A stretch of 64,000 bases of DNA from Streptomyces xylophagus (GCF_000716435.1 NZ_JNWO01000021.1:296581-360580), one strand, 5' to 3'; positions 18,194-30,040 are shown, numbered from the stretch's first letter. The notes: a model not told the origin generated them from the letters alone. Numbers and translations: made by a program.

Positions 18194-20680
18194 ATGTCAC
18201 GCACCAGCCGCACCCGCCTGAGACTTGCCTTAGGGGCAAGCGCTTTCCTGCTGGCGACGGCCGTCGTCCCCGTCCCCGCCCACGCCGAGGACGTCACCGA
18301 CTACGCGATCACCGTCGACCCGTCGGCCGAGGGCGCCAGGATCGACAAGACGATGTACGGCGTCTTCCTCGAGGACATCAACCGCGCGGCCGACGGCGGC
18401 CTGTACGCCGAGCTCGTGCAGAACCGGTCCTTCGAGTACTCCACCGACGACAACAAGTCGTACACCCCGCTGACCGCCTGGACGGTCGCCGGAACGGCCC
18501 AGGTGGTGAACGACGCCGGCCGCCTCAACGAGACCAACCGCAACTACCTCTCCCTGACGGCCGGTTCGTCCGTCACGAACGCCGGCTACAACACCGGCAT
18601 CGCCGTCGAGGACGGCAAGAAGTACGACTTCTCGGTCTGGGCCCGCGCCGACGCCGGCACCACACTCGGGGTCAGCCTGCAGGACGCGGGCGGCACACTG
18701 GCCACCGCCCGCCAGGTGGAGGTGAAGAAGAGCGGCTGGGCCCGGTACAAGGCCACGTTCACCGCCACCCGCACCAGCACCGCGGGCCGCCTCACCGTCG
18801 CCTCCTCCGCCGCGACCGCCCTCGACATGGTGTCCCTCTTCCCCCGCGACACCTACAAGCACGAGCCGAACGGCCTGCGCAAGGATCTCGCCGAGAAGAT
18901 CGCCGCCCTGCACCCGGGCTTCGTGCGCTTCCCCGGCGGCTGCCTGGTCAACACCGGCTCGATGCAGGACTACAGCGCGGCCTCCGGCTACCAGCGCAAG
19001 CGTTCGTACCAGTGGAAGGACACGATCGGCCCGGTCGAGACACGCGCCACGAACTCCAACTTCTGGGGTTACAACCAGAGTTACGGCCTCGGCTACTACG
19101 AGTACTTCCGCCTCGCCGAGGACATCGGCGCGATGCCGCTGCCCGTCGTACCCGCCCTGGTCACCGGCTGCGGCCAGAACAAGGCCGTCGACGACCCCGC
19201 GTTGCTGAAGCGGCACATCCAGGACACCCTGGATCTCATCGAGTTCGCCAACGGACCGGTGACGTCACCCTGGGGCAAGAAGCGCGCCGAGATGGGCCAC
19301 CCCAAGCCCTTCCACCTCACCCACATCGAGGTCGGCAACGAGGAGAACCTCCCCACCGAGTTCTTCGCCCGCTTCACCCAGTTCCGCGCCGCGATCCAGG
19401 CCGCGTACCCGTACATGACCGTGATCTCCAACGCGGGCCCGGACGACAGCGGTTCGACCTTCGACACGGCCTGGCAGCTCAACAAGGACGCCAAGGTCGA
19501 CATGGTCGACGAGCACTACTACAACAGCCCGCAGTGGTTCCTCCAGAACAACAACCGCTACGACTCCTACGACCGCACCGGCCCGAAGGTCTTCCTCGGC
19601 GAATACGCCTCCGGCGGCAACGCGTTCAAGAACGGCCTCGCCGAGGCCGCCTACATGACCGGCCTGGAACGCAACGCGGACGTCGTCAAACTCGCCTCGT
19701 ACGCCCCCCTGTTCGCCAACGAGGACTACGTCCAGTGGCGCCCGGACCTCGTGTGGTTCAACAACCACGCCTCCTGGGGCTCCGCCAACTACGAGGTCCA
19801 GAAGCTGTTCATGACCAACGTCGGCACCCGGGTGGTGCCCTCAACTGCCACCGGCACACCGTCACTTGTCGCCCCGATCTCCGGCGCGGTCGGCCTGTCG
19901 ACCTGGGCGACGAGCGCGGCGTACGACGATGTGAAGGTGACGGCGGAAGACGGTTCGGCGCTGCTCTCCGACGACTTCTCCGGTGACGCCTCCCGGTGGA
20001 CCCATACGGGAGGCGGAAGTTGGAGCCTCGCGGACGGGCAGTACGTGCAGACCGACACCGCCGCCGAGAACACCATGGTGTCGGCGGGCGACCCGGCCTG
20101 GCACGACTACGACCTGCACGTGAAGGCGACGAAGAAGGCAGGAAAGGAAGGCTTCTTGGTCGCGTTCGGTGTCAAGGACACCGGCAACTACTACTGGTGG
20201 AACCTGGGCGGCTGGAACAACACCCAGACCGCCGTCGAACAGGCCGTGGACGGCGGCAAGTCGACGCTGATCGCCAAGCCGGGGACCATCGAGACGGGCC
20301 GCGCCTACGACGTCGACATCAAGGTGAGGGGCCGTCAGGTCACCCTGTACCTAGATGGGCAGGAGTGGGGGAGCTTCACCGACGACAAGCCGGCCGAGCC
20401 GTTCCGTCAGGTCGTCACCAAGGACGCGAAGACCGGTGACCTGATCGTCAAGGTCGTCAACGCCCAGTCCTCGGCGGCCCGTACGGCGATCGACCTGGGC
20501 GGTGCCAAGGTCGCCTCCAAGGCGAAGGTGACCACGCTCGCCGCCGCGCCCGACGCGGTGAACAGCGAGACGGCCACCGCGGTCGCGCCGGTCGTGTCCA
20601 CCTTCAAGGGGGTTGCCGACAGGTTCAGTTACACCTTCCCGGCCAACTCCGTCACGTTCCTGAGGATCAAGCGGAAGTAG
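18194..20680 (+). CDS. secreted alpha-L-arabinofuranosidase, GH51, with inserted beta-sandwich module
   Basis: 828 residues. A Sec signal peptide (LRLALGASAFLLATAVVPV then AHA-ED) exports it. A carbohydrate-binding-like sandwich (about 90-220) precedes the GH51 barrel: VRFPGGCLVNTGSMQ, acid/base Glu383 in EVGNEEN, nucleophile Glu470 in FLGEYASGG. Residues about 590-740 resemble a DUF1080/LamG-type jelly roll (LLSDDFSGDASRWTH, YYWWNLGGWNNT) placed before the terminal beta-domain (FSYTFPANSVTFLRIKRK). It removes arabinose side chains from plant hemicelluloses outside the cell. Start ATG 18194 with CGGAG upstream. Its 3' end overlaps the convergent carboxymuconolactone decarboxylase gene by 14 bases. 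Confidence 0.92.
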   Translation: MSRTSRTRLRLALGASAFLLATAVVPVPAHAEDVTDYAITVDPSAEGARIDKTMYGVFLEDINRAADGGLYAELVQNRSFEYSTDDNKSYTPLTAWTVAGTAQVVNDAGRLNETNRNYLSLTAGSSVTNAGYNTGIAVEDGKKYDFSVWARADAGTTLGVSLQDAGGTLATARQVEVKKSGWARYKATFTATRTSTAGRLTVASSAATALDMVSLFPRDTYKHEPNGLRKDLAEKIAALHPGFVRFPGGCLVNTGSMQDYSAASGYQRKRSYQWKDTIGPVETRATNSNFWGYNQSYGLGYYEYFRLAEDIGAMPLPVVPALVTGCGQNKAVDDPALLKRHIQDTLDLIEFANGPVTSPWGKKRAEMGHPKPFHLTHIEVGNEENLPTEFFARFTQFRAAIQAAYPYMTVISNAGPDDSGSTFDTAWQLNKDAKVDMVDEHYYNSPQWFLQNNNRYDSYDRTGPKVFLGEYASGGNAFKNGLAEAAYMTGLERNADVVKLASYAPLFANEDYVQWRPDLVWFNNHASWGSANYEVQKLFMTNVGTRVVPSTATGTPSLVAPISGAVGLSTWATSAAYDDVKVTAEDGSALLSDDFSGDASRWTHTGGGSWSLADGQYVQTDTAAENTMVSAGDPAWHDYDLHVKATKKAGKEGFLVAFGVKDTGNYYWWNLGGWNNTQTAVEQAVDGGKSTLIAKPGTIETGRAYDVDIKVRGRQVTLYLDGQEWGSFTDDKPAEPFRQVVTKDAKTGDLIVKVVNAQSSAARTAIDLGGAKVASKAKVTTLAAAPDAVNSETATAVAPVVSTFKGVADRFSYTFPANSVTFLRIKRK

Positions 20681-21110
20681 CGTCCACCGCGTCCGGCGTG
20701 GGCTGCTGTCCCAGCGGCAGCAGTCCACGCTCGGCGAAGACCTTCTTCGCGGCGAACGTCGCGTTCAGGGCCTTGGGCATGCCGCAGTACACCGCGGAGT
20801 GCGTCAGGGCCTCGACGATCTCCTCGGGGGTGAGGCCCACGTTCAGCGCCGCGTTCACGTGCACGTCGAGCTGGGCCTCGCAGCCGCCGAGCGCGGTGAG
20901 CATGCCCAGCGTCACCAACTGCCGGTCGCGCGGGGCGAGTCCGGGACGGTCGTAGATCTCGCCGAAGGCCCAGGCGACTACCTGGTGGCCCAGTTCGGGG
21001 TTGATGTCGGCGAGCGAGTCGACGACCCGCTGCCCGGCCTCGCCGTCGACCCGCTTCAGGACCTCCAGGCCGCTGGCGAACCGCTCTTCACGGGTGGTGC
21101 TCGCGCTCAT
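20667..21110 (-). CDS. carboxymuconolactone decarboxylase-family protein
   Basis: 147 residues, all-helical CMD/AhpD-like fold. Family features are RDRQLVTLGMLTALGGCEAQLDVHVNAALNVGLTPEEI and HSAVYCGMPKALNA. One cysteine sits in GGCEAQ and one in YCGMP, but no CxxC peroxidatic pair is present, so it resembles the decarboxylase branch rather than AhpD. Its ATG overlaps the stop of the MerR gene (ATGA), making a two-gene operon controlled by the MerR promoter. The substrate is unknown. Confidence 0.88.
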   Translation of the reverse strand: MSASTTREERFASGLEVLKRVDGEAGQRVVDSLADINPELGHQVVAWAFGEIYDRPGLAPRDRQLVTLGMLTALGGCEAQLDVHVNAALNVGLTPEEIVEALTHSAVYCGMPKALNATFAAKKVFAERGLLPLGQQPTPDAVDATSA

Positions 21111-21559
21111 GTCGTCTCATCCGATCCCGGCTGCTCGTGCTCGATCTCGTGCTCGTCGAGGAGCAGCCGTTGGTAGTGGTCGATCTTGTCGTCCAGCACT
21201 GACGCGTTGCGGCGCAACGCCCGTATCCGCTCGGCCAGTTCGGCGCGGTGCTCGCGGAGCATCGCCAGCCGGTCGGCGACCGTGACGTTCCCCGCCGCCC
21301 GCAGCGCCGCGAACCGCTGCATGTCGGCGATCGACATACCCGTCCCGCGCAGCCGCAGCAGGAACTCCAGCCAGGCCAAGTCGGCCGCCTGATAACGCCG
21401 TTGGTTGCCGGTGCTCCGGCCGACCCGCTCGATCAGGCCGGCCTTCTCGTAGTAGCGCAACGTGTCGTGCGAGAGGCCGGTGCGCTCGGCGACCTGGGCG
21501 ATGGTCAGGGTCGGTTCCCGGTCCCGCGGGAGGGGCTCGCGGGGCTGTCCGCTGGTCAT
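21107..21559 (-). CDS. MerR-family transcriptional regulator
   Basis: 150 residues. N-terminal MerR helix-turn-helix and wing: LTIAQVAERTGLSHDTLRYY, EKAGLIERVGRSTGNQRRY. A long dimerisation helix follows (MLREHRAELAERIRALRRN). No cysteine-based metal site is visible, so the ligand is probably an organic molecule or a redox signal. It is co-transcribed with the downstream CMD-family gene through an ATGA overlap. It likely regulates its own promoter, which carries a perfect dyad in a 19-bp spacer. The ATG is only seven bases behind the -10 box, implying an almost leaderless transcript. Confidence 0.92.
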   Translation of the reverse strand: MTSGQPREPLPRDREPTLTIAQVAERTGLSHDTLRYYEKAGLIERVGRSTGNQRRYQAADLAWLEFLLRLRGTGMSIADMQRFAALRAAGNVTVADRLAMLREHRAELAERIRALRRNASVLDDKIDHYQRLLLDEHEIEHEQPGSDETT

Positions 21560-21565
21560 GAGGAC

Positions 21566-21597
21566 AACCGTAGAACCTGGAGCGCGCTCCAGGTCAA
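21566..21597 (-). promoter_or_regulatory. MerR-type promoter with palindromic operator
   Basis: On the minus strand: -35 TTGACC (21597-21592), a 19-base spacer and -10 TACGGT (21572-21567), then seven bases to the ATG at 21559. The spacer is occupied by the perfect palindrome ACCTGGAGCGCGCTCCAGGT (21575-21594). The overlong spacer with central dyad is the hallmark of promoters that MerR proteins activate by DNA distortion. Confidence 0.85.
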
Positions 21598-21730
21598 GCC
21601 CGGCGGTGGATCACCCCGGACGCGCGAGCGGGACCCGTATCCGAACCGCTGGATCATGCTTGACCTGGGGATTACCCGAACCGCACACTTGTCCGGCCCC
21701 CGGGGAGGGGGTCAGCGAGGGGGATTCCAC

Positions 21731-22555
21731 ATGGGCCGGACGACCACGATCGACGTGTACCAGGACCGCTGCGAGCAGCTGTTCCTGGCCGGGGGAAACG
21801 CGGCCGTGCGGCGTGCCGCGCAGGAGGGGCTGGAGGAGCTCGGGCCACAGGCCGATCTCTACTGCTGGCTGGCCCTCGGGCATGCCGCCGAGGACGACGA
21901 CGACCACGACGATCGCGCGGAGGAGGCGTTCCGGGCGGGGCTCGCGCTCGACGGCGACCACCTCGGACTCCTCGCCGGCTACGCCGAACTGTGCCTGCGC
22001 GCCGACGCGTTCGAGTACCCCGGCCGAGCCACGCGCGCCACCGTTCTCTCCCGGCGCCTGAAGGAGCTGGCGCCGGAGTCGGCCGAGGCCGAACAGCTCG
22101 CCGCCGTCGAGCGCTGGGCCCGACGGGGCTACTGGGAGGACATCAGGATGAGGGCGGTGGCAGGTGCGCTCCCGGGCCGTGACACCGAGGCCCAGGCCTG
22201 CGCCCTGGCCGAGGACCTCCGGCAGGGGGACGGCGCGATCACTCGGGACGCCGACACCGTCGACCGTGCCGCCACCGTGCGCGCCGCGACCCTGGAGGCG
22301 CTGTCCGGTCCGTGGAACGCGCCGGTGCGCCTCCTCGGCCGGCATCGGACGGCCGCGTGGGCGGTCAGCGCCATCCTGTGCTTCGTCACCAACACGACGC
22401 TGCGTCAGACGGGAGTCGTGGACTCCTTCAGCGCGTGGGGCTACCTGTGGGTGATCCCCGTACTGATCGTCGACCGCCGTTTCGCCGCCGTCCGCAAAGA
22501 GGCCGAGGCCCGCCACCTCGCGCACCTCGAAGCCGAACTCGCCGAGCGCCACTGA
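21731..22555 (+). CDS. TPR-like protein with C-terminal membrane segments
   Basis: 274 residues. The first ~190 residues are helical with TPR-like repeats (ADLYCWLALGHAAEDDD, DHLGLLAGYAELCLRAD) and an acidic run EDDDDHDD. Two hydrophobic segments follow (TAAWAVSAILCFVTNTTL and SAWGYLWVIPVLIV), then a charged helical tail. It is probably membrane anchored with a cytosolic tetratricopeptide part. ATG 21731 has GAGGGGG eight bases upstream. No family is recognised. Confidence 0.7.
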   Translation: MGRTTTIDVYQDRCEQLFLAGGNAAVRRAAQEGLEELGPQADLYCWLALGHAAEDDDDHDDRAEEAFRAGLALDGDHLGLLAGYAELCLRADAFEYPGRATRATVLSRRLKELAPESAEAEQLAAVERWARRGYWEDIRMRAVAGALPGRDTEAQACALAEDLRQGDGAITRDADTVDRAATVRAATLEALSGPWNAPVRLLGRHRTAAWAVSAILCFVTNTTLRQTGVVDSFSAWGYLWVIPVLIVDRRFAAVRKEAEARHLAHLEAELAERH

Positions 22556-22601
22556 CCGGTAAGCGGACGCCGCACAGCGCGAGATGCCGTCAAGGCCGGT
22601 G

Positions 22602-23345
22602 TCAGGACGACCGGGCGAGCACGCAGAACTCGTGCCCCTCCGGATCCGCCAGGCACCGCCACGGGACCTCGCCCTGGCCGACGTCCAGGTCGGTGGCGCC
22701 CAGGGCCCGCAGCCGGGCCGGCTCCGCCTCCTGGTCGTCATCGGGGTACCGCAGCAGGTCGAGATGGACGCGGTCCGGCACGGTCTTCGCGCCGGGCGTG
22801 CGGAGGAACTCGAGATGGGGGCCGACGCCCTTGGCGGAGCGGAACACCGCGTGGTCGTCGGTCACCTCGTGCAGGGTCCAGTCCAGTGCCTCGCCCCAGA
22901 ACCGGGCCATGGCCCGCGGGTCCTCACAGTCGACCACCACCACGGCGATCGGCCCGGTGTCCCGGTAGATCTCGCGGGGTTCCAGCACACAGAACTCGTT
23001 GCCCTCCGGGTCGGCGAGGACCGTCCACGGCACCTCGCCCTGACCCACGTCGACGGGCGTCGCACCGAGCGCCCGGAGGCGTGCGACCAGTTCCGCCTGA
23101 TGGGCCGCGGAGGTGGTGGCGAGATCGAGGTGCAGACGGTTCTTCGTCGCCGTCTTGGGTTCCGGTACGGCGATGACGTCGAGGCAGACAGCGACCGGGT
23201 CCAGCCAGTCGAAGCCGGCGGGCTGAGCGGAGGTCACCCCCGGTTCCGCGCTTCTGGCCTGCCAGGCGAGCGCCTCCGCCCAGAACCGGCCGACGGCCGT
23301 GTCGTCAACGGCCTTGATGTTCACCTGGACAGGTCGCAGTGCCAT
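22602..23345 (-). CDS. VOC-superfamily protein with two glyoxalase-like domains
   Basis: 247 residues, two tandem vicinal-oxygen-chelate domains (about 5-120 and 125-247). Each ends alike: VDVGQGEVPWTVLADPEGNE then FCVLE, and LDVGQGEVPWRCLADPEGHE then FCVLA. HLDLA and HLDLL carry potential metal-binding histidines. This PF18029-like subgroup is often annotated as glyoxalase or bleomycin-resistance-like, but the substrate is unknown. The start ATG 23345 lies in LRPVQVNIKAVDD; the frame further upstream has no ribosome site. The similar halves show an internal duplication. Confidence 0.88.
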   Translation of the reverse strand: MALRPVQVNIKAVDDTAVGRFWAEALAWQARSAEPGVTSAQPAGFDWLDPVAVCLDVIAVPEPKTATKNRLHLDLATTSAAHQAELVARLRALGATPVDVGQGEVPWTVLADPEGNEFCVLEPREIYRDTGPIAVVVVDCEDPRAMARFWGEALDWTLHEVTDDHAVFRSAKGVGPHLEFLRTPGAKTVPDRVHLDLLRYPDDDQEAEPARLRALGATDLDVGQGEVPWRCLADPEGHEFCVLARSS

Positions 23346-23459
23346 GCCCGGGATCTTAGGCGCCCCGGCGACCGAGAGTTTCAGTCGGCGAGTGGGCGGG
23401 ACACCTGACGAGCTGAGCGTGAGCATGTTCGGCGTCCCGGACGGAGCAGGGGACTGTCA

Positions 23460-24896
23460 GTGGTGGACGACATAATCACCACCGTCGTCATCACCGACCG
23501 GCCGGAGGACCTGTTGTCCACGCTCCATGATTTCGCCACCTGGGAGCCCCTGCTGCGGCTCTTGCGGACAGCCCACACAGAGACCCTCGCGGCGCCGGGC
23601 GGCAACGTGGCGGGGAGTATCGGCCAGGGCTCGTGGAGCGTGCCCGTGCAGCAGCGGCGCCCGCAGCCGGGGCGCGCTCTGCTGGTGTCGGACATGCAGG
23701 AGGAGTTCGACGCGATCGAGCGGGTGCGGAACGCGCTCACCGCGGCGGAAGCTGCCCATATCGCGTTCACCGCGGAGATCCCGCCGAGCGGAAAGACTGT
23801 GCTTCATCTGTTCGATCCCAGCCCGGCTGCGGATCCCGGCATCGGCAACGCCCACCCGGGGGCGCTGCTCCTGGTCGAGGGGGCGCTGCCCGAGCCGTGG
23901 CGCCGACTGCCCGAGGCCGTGACCGGGGCGCGGCCGGCTCCGTCCGTGGATCTGGCGCTACTGGAACGGACGCTGCGCGAGCGGATACCCGAGGCGATCG
24001 GCGCCACCGAGGCGGAGATCGCCGCGGCGGATGCCCGCCTGGGAGTGGCACTGCCCGAGGAGATCAAGGTGCTCTACCGGGTGACTCGCGCGCGGTGGGC
24101 GGACTGGGGCGACGACTACGAGGTGGCGCAGCGCGTCTTCGACGCGGTCGGCTTCGAGCTGGGCTCCCTGGAGGACATCTCCATCGCCGACAGATCGTGC
24201 CGTTCGTTCCGTTGGGAGCATGCGGCGATGGAGGCGGCTGTCACCGGGCCGGACGCCGCAGTGCAGGACCTGGTCGGCTCGCCCGGATGGATCGTCATCG
24301 GCGACACCGGCGGCGGGGATCAGGTCGCCGTCGACCTGACGCCGGGCCCGTGCGGCCACACCGGGCAGATCATCGTGCTCGACCACGAGCGGAGCGTCGG
24401 GGCCCAGCTGTTCGCCGAGTCCCTCACCGACCTGGTCCAGGATCCGGAACGGGACTGGTACTCCGGTCGCCGCCAGTCCGCGCTCCCCCACGTGGCGTGG
24501 GTCAACCACCGCAGTGTCAGGAGCATCGAGGACGCGGCCCACCCCGAACTGGAGGCGCTGAGCCTCGGCGTCTGGGACGGCGAACCCTTCAGCCTGGCAC
24601 CCGTGATCGGGCTGCCACGCCTGCGTACCCTCTCCGGCTACCCCGGGACGCTCGCCGACCCACTGGAGATCGCCGGGCTGACAGGGCTGGAGTTCCTCGA
24701 ACTCGCACCGGAGGAATGGCGCGTCCTGCTCGACGCCGATGCTGTCCCGCGCAGCCTCTCGGCCGCCGCCATCAAGGCGTACGGCGACCGGGACACGCGC
24801 GAGATCGTCGCCCTGGCGAACGAGATCCTCGCTCTCTGGGATCGCCCCCCGATCCCCGAGACCATTGTCAACGGCGACCTCGGACCTCTGCCGTAG
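23460..24896 (+). CDS. SMI1/KNR4 (SUKH)-domain protein
   Basis: 478 residues, cytosolic. The centre (about 180-330) matches the SMI1/KNR4 fold: ATEAEIAAADARLGVALPEE, IKVLYRVTRARW, WIVIGDTGGGDQVAVDL, GQIIVLDHE. After it comes a leucine-rich-like tail (LRTLSGYPGTLADPLEIA, LTGLEFLELAPEEW). SUKH proteins are often immunity proteins of contact-toxin systems, but no toxin gene is adjacent and many Streptomyces copies stand alone. The start GTG 23460 is followed immediately by a second GTG, with GGAGCAGGGG upstream. Confidence 0.8.
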   Translation: MVDDIITTVVITDRPEDLLSTLHDFATWEPLLRLLRTAHTETLAAPGGNVAGSIGQGSWSVPVQQRRPQPGRALLVSDMQEEFDAIERVRNALTAAEAAHIAFTAEIPPSGKTVLHLFDPSPAADPGIGNAHPGALLLVEGALPEPWRRLPEAVTGARPAPSVDLALLERTLRERIPEAIGATEAEIAAADARLGVALPEEIKVLYRVTRARWADWGDDYEVAQRVFDAVGFELGSLEDISIADRSCRSFRWEHAAMEAAVTGPDAAVQDLVGSPGWIVIGDTGGGDQVAVDLTPGPCGHTGQIIVLDHERSVGAQLFAESLTDLVQDPERDWYSGRRQSALPHVAWVNHRSVRSIEDAAHPELEALSLGVWDGEPFSLAPVIGLPRLRTLSGYPGTLADPLEIAGLTGLEFLELAPEEWRVLLDADAVPRSLSAAAIKAYGDRDTREIVALANEILALWDRPPIPETIVNGDLGPLP

Positions 24897-25038
24897 CGAT
24901 AGTGACCGTCACACCCACAGCGACCGAGAATTCAGGGTTCCGGCGCAGCTCCGCCCGCAGTCTGTTCCGGACGCGACCTCTCGGCACCGCCTCTCGCTCG
25001 GCAGACGGCACCACGTCGCGCCGGCCCGCAGCACTGGA

Positions 25039-27267
<2,229 letters not shown>

Positions 27268-27271
<4 letters not shown>

Positions 27272-28227
27272 GCACTACTCGCAAGCACACCGCGCTGCCC
27301 AAGGCGCAGATCCTCATCGAAGCGCTGCCCTGGCTGACCCGCCACAACGGCAAGACCGTCGTCATCAAGTTCGGCGGCAACGCCATGATCGACGAGGACC
27401 TGAAGGCCGCGTTCGCCCAGGACGTCGTGTTCCTGCACCACGCGGGCCTCAAGCCCGTCGTCGTGCACGGCGGCGGCCCGCAGATCAGCGCCGCCCTCGA
27501 CAAGCACGGCATCGTCAGCGAGTTCAAGGCCGGCCTGCGCGTCACCACCGAGGACGCCATGGACGTCGTACGGATGGTGCTCGCCGGGCAGGTGCAGCGC
27601 GAGTTGGTCGGGCTGCTCAACCAACACGGGCCGCTCGCCGTCGGGTTGACCGGCGAGGACGCGCACACCATCACCGCCACCAAGCATCTGCCCGAGATCG
27701 ACGGGGAGTTGGTCGACATCGGGCGGGTGGGCGAGATCACCGCGATCGACACCGGCGCGATCGAGGCACTCCTCAACGACGGCCGTATCCCGGTCGTCTC
27801 GTCGATCGCCAGGAGCGAGGACGACGGACATGTCTACAACGTCAATGCTGATACGGCGGCTGCGGCACTCGCTGCTGCGCTGGGGGCCGAGACCCTCATG
27901 GTCCTCACGGACGTCGAGGGTCTCTACGAGGACTGGCCCAACAGCGACGAGGTGATCAGCCGCCTCACCGCCTCCCAACTGGAGAAGCTGCTCCCGGAGT
28001 TGAGCTCCGGGATGGTGCCGAAGATGGAGGGCTGTCTGCACGCCGTGCGCAACGGCGTGACCACCGCCCGGGTCATCGACGGCCGGGTCCAGCACTCGAT
28101 CCTGCTGGAGATCTTCACCGACGAGGGCATCGGCACGATGGTCGTGCCGGACGAGCTGCCCGAGGCGAAGTCCGCCAAGAAGAAGTCCGCAAAGAAGTCA
28201 GGCAAGAAGCAGGGGGATGCCGTATGA
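27268..28227 (+). CDS. argB: acetylglutamate kinase with lysine-rich C-terminal tail
   Basis: 319 residues, amino acid kinase fold, phosphorylates N-acetylglutamate, the usual arginine-feedback step. VIKFGGNAM is the phosphate-binding start, [10 protein letters not shown] binds substrate, and [13 protein letters not shown] and LTDVEGLY are conserved in the family. The N-terminal helix before TVVIKFGG is present, as in arginine-sensitive enzymes. The normal end (GTMVVPDEL) is followed by an unusual tail, [23 protein letters not shown] overlaps link it to argJ and argD. Confidence 0.97.
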
Positions 28228-29411
28228 CCGCGAATGAGGAGCTGACCCAGCGGTGGCAGGGGTCGCTCATGAACAACTACGGCACCCCGAAGCTCCCCCT
28301 CGTCCGCGGCGCGGGCGCCAAGCTGTGGGACGCCGAGGGCAACGAGTACACCGACTTCGTCGGCGGTATCGCGGTCAACGCGCTCGGTCACGCCCACCCG
28401 GCGATCGTCGAGGCCGTCAGCAAGCAGATCGCCGAACTCGGCCATGTCTCCAACCTGTTCATCGCCGAACCGCCCGTCGCCCTCGCCGAACGGCTGCTGG
28501 AGCGCTTCGGCCGGGACGGCAAGGTGTTCTTCTGCAACTCGGGTGCCGAGGCCAACGAAGGCGCCTTCAAGATCGGCCGGTTGACGGGCCGTCAGCACAT
28601 GGTCGCCACCCAAGGCGCCTTCCACGGCCGGACGATGGGCTCCCTCGCGCTCACCGGCCAGCCCGCCAAGCAGGAGCCGTTCCTGCCGCTGCCCGGCGAT
28701 GTCACGCATGTGCCGTACGGCGACGCGCAGGCCCTCGCGGCCGCCGTCACCGACGAGACCGCGCTCGTCATCATCGAGCCGATCCAGGGTGAGAACGGGG
28801 TGGTCGTACCGCCCGCCGGGTACCTGAAGGCGGCCCGCGCGATCACCGCCGCGCACGGCGCGCTGCTGGTCCTGGACGAGGTGCAGACCGGAATCGGCCG
28901 TACCGGGCACTGGTTCGAGTACCAGGCCCACGAAGGCGTCCTGCCGGATGTCGTGACCCTCGCGAAGGGGCTCGGCGGCGGGCTGCCGCTCGGCGCCACC
29001 GTCGCCTTCGGGCGCGCGGCCGAGCTGCTTCAGCCGGGCCAGCACGGCACGACGTTCGGCGGCAATCCGGTCGCCTGCGCCGCCGGACTCGCCGTACTGG
29101 ACACGATCGAGGCCGAGGGCCTGCTGGAGAACGTGAAGCGGCAGAGCGAGAAGATCCGCGACGGAATCGAGTCGCTGGGCCACCCGTTGATCGATTATGT
29201 CCGGGGTGCGGGCCTCCTCCTGGGTATCGTGCTCACCGAGCCGCTCGCGCCCCAGGTGCAACAGGCGGCTCAGGACGCCGGTTTCCTGGTCAACGCGCCC
29301 GCTCCCGATGTCGTACGGCTGATGCCACCGCTGAACCTCGGCGACGACGAAGTGGACGCGTTCCTCCGGGCGTTGCCCGGTGTCCTGGACGTGGCCAAGG
29401 GGGACGGATGA
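28224..29411 (+). CDS. argD: acetylornithine aminotransferase
   Basis: 395 residues, PLP-dependent class III aminotransferase converting N-acetylglutamate semialdehyde to N-acetylornithine. The PLP lysine is K248 in [12 protein letters not shown], and [15 protein letters not shown] carries the ring-stacking Asp. [14 protein letters not shown] binds phosphate, and THVPYGD is also typical. The ATG overlaps the argB stop. Downstream, 19 bases separate it from argR. Confidence 0.96.
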   Translation: MTANEELTQRWQGSLMNNYGTPKLPLVRGAGAKLWDAEGNEYTDFVGGIAVNALGHAHPAIVEAVSKQIAELGHVSNLFIAEPPVALAERLLERFGRDGKVFFCNSGAEANEGAFKIGRLTGRQHMVATQGAFHGRTMGSLALTGQPAKQEPFLPLPGDVTHVPYGDAQALAAAVTDETALVIIEPIQGENGVVVPPAGYLKAARAITAAHGALLVLDEVQTGIGRTGHWFEYQAHEGVLPDVVTLAKGLGGGLPLGATVAFGRAAELLQPGQHGTTFGGNPVACAAGLAVLDTIEAEGLLENVKRQSEKIRDGIESLGHPLIDYVRGAGLLLGIVLTEPLAPQVQQAAQDAGFLVNAPAPDVVRLMPPLNLGDDEVDAFLRALPGVLDVAKGDG

Positions 29412-29430
29412 TCCGGAGAATGAGTCGACG

Positions 29431-29970
29431 ATGAGTCAGGCGCAGGAGCACGAGCACCCCGCGGGGCCGGCCGTGCCGCAGACCCGCACCGCCCGCCACC
29501 GCCGGATCGTGGACATCCTCAACCGGCAACCGGTGCGTTCCCAGAGCCAGTTGGCGAAGCTGCTGGCCGACGACGGGCTGAGCGTCACCCAGGCGACGCT
29601 CTCCCGGGACTTGGACGAGCTGAACGCGGTGAAGATCCGCAACAACGACGGCGACCTCATCTACGCGGTACCGAGCGAGGGCGGCTTCCGCACCCCGCGC
29701 GTGCCGCTGGGGGAGTCGGCGAAGGAGGAGCGGATGCGGCGGCTCTCCTCCGAGCTGCTGATCTCCGCGGAGGCCTCCGCCAACCTCGTGGTCCTGCGCA
29801 CCCCGCCGGGCGCCGCCCAGTTCCTCGCCTCGGCGATCGACCAGGCGGAACTCCAGGACATCCTCGGCACCATCGCCGGCGACGACACGCTCCTGCTGAT
29901 CAGCCGGGACCCGCTCGGCGGGCAGGCCCTCGCGGACCATCTCCTGCGGCTGGCGCAGAACGACCACTGA
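29431..29970 (+). CDS. argR: arginine repressor
   Basis: 179 residues. N-terminal winged helix [20 protein letters not shown] and [20 protein letters not shown] bind ARG boxes. The C-terminal domain ([32 protein letters not shown]) hexamerises and binds arginine through GDDT. It is the last gene of the operon and likely controls argC and argH promoters in this window. The start at ATG 29431 matches the length of known Streptomyces ArgR proteins; a usable ribosome site is weak, suggesting re-initiation after argD. Confidence 0.97.
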   Translation: MSQAQEHEHPAGPAVPQTRTARHRRIVDILNRQPVRSQSQLAKLLADDGLSVTQATLSRDLDELNAVKIRNNDGDLIYAVPSEGGFRTPRVPLGESAKEERMRRLSSELLISAEASANLVVLRTPPGAAQFLASAIDQAELQDILGTIAGDDTLLLISRDPLGGQALADHLLRLAQNDH

Positions 29971-29988
29971 CACACTCGTAGGAGCAAC

Positions 29989-30030
29989 GAGTCGGGGGTG
30001 CACCGGAGTTGTCCGGTGCCCCCCCGACTC
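29989..30030 (+). terminator. arg operon terminator
   Basis: GAGTCGGGGGTGCACCGGA (29989-30007) pairs with TCCGGTGCCCCCCCGACTC (30012-30030) with one mismatch, loop GTTG. It lies between argR and the convergent ApbE gene, so it can end transcription from either side. Confidence 0.85.
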
Positions 30031-30040
30031 GCATGGGGCC

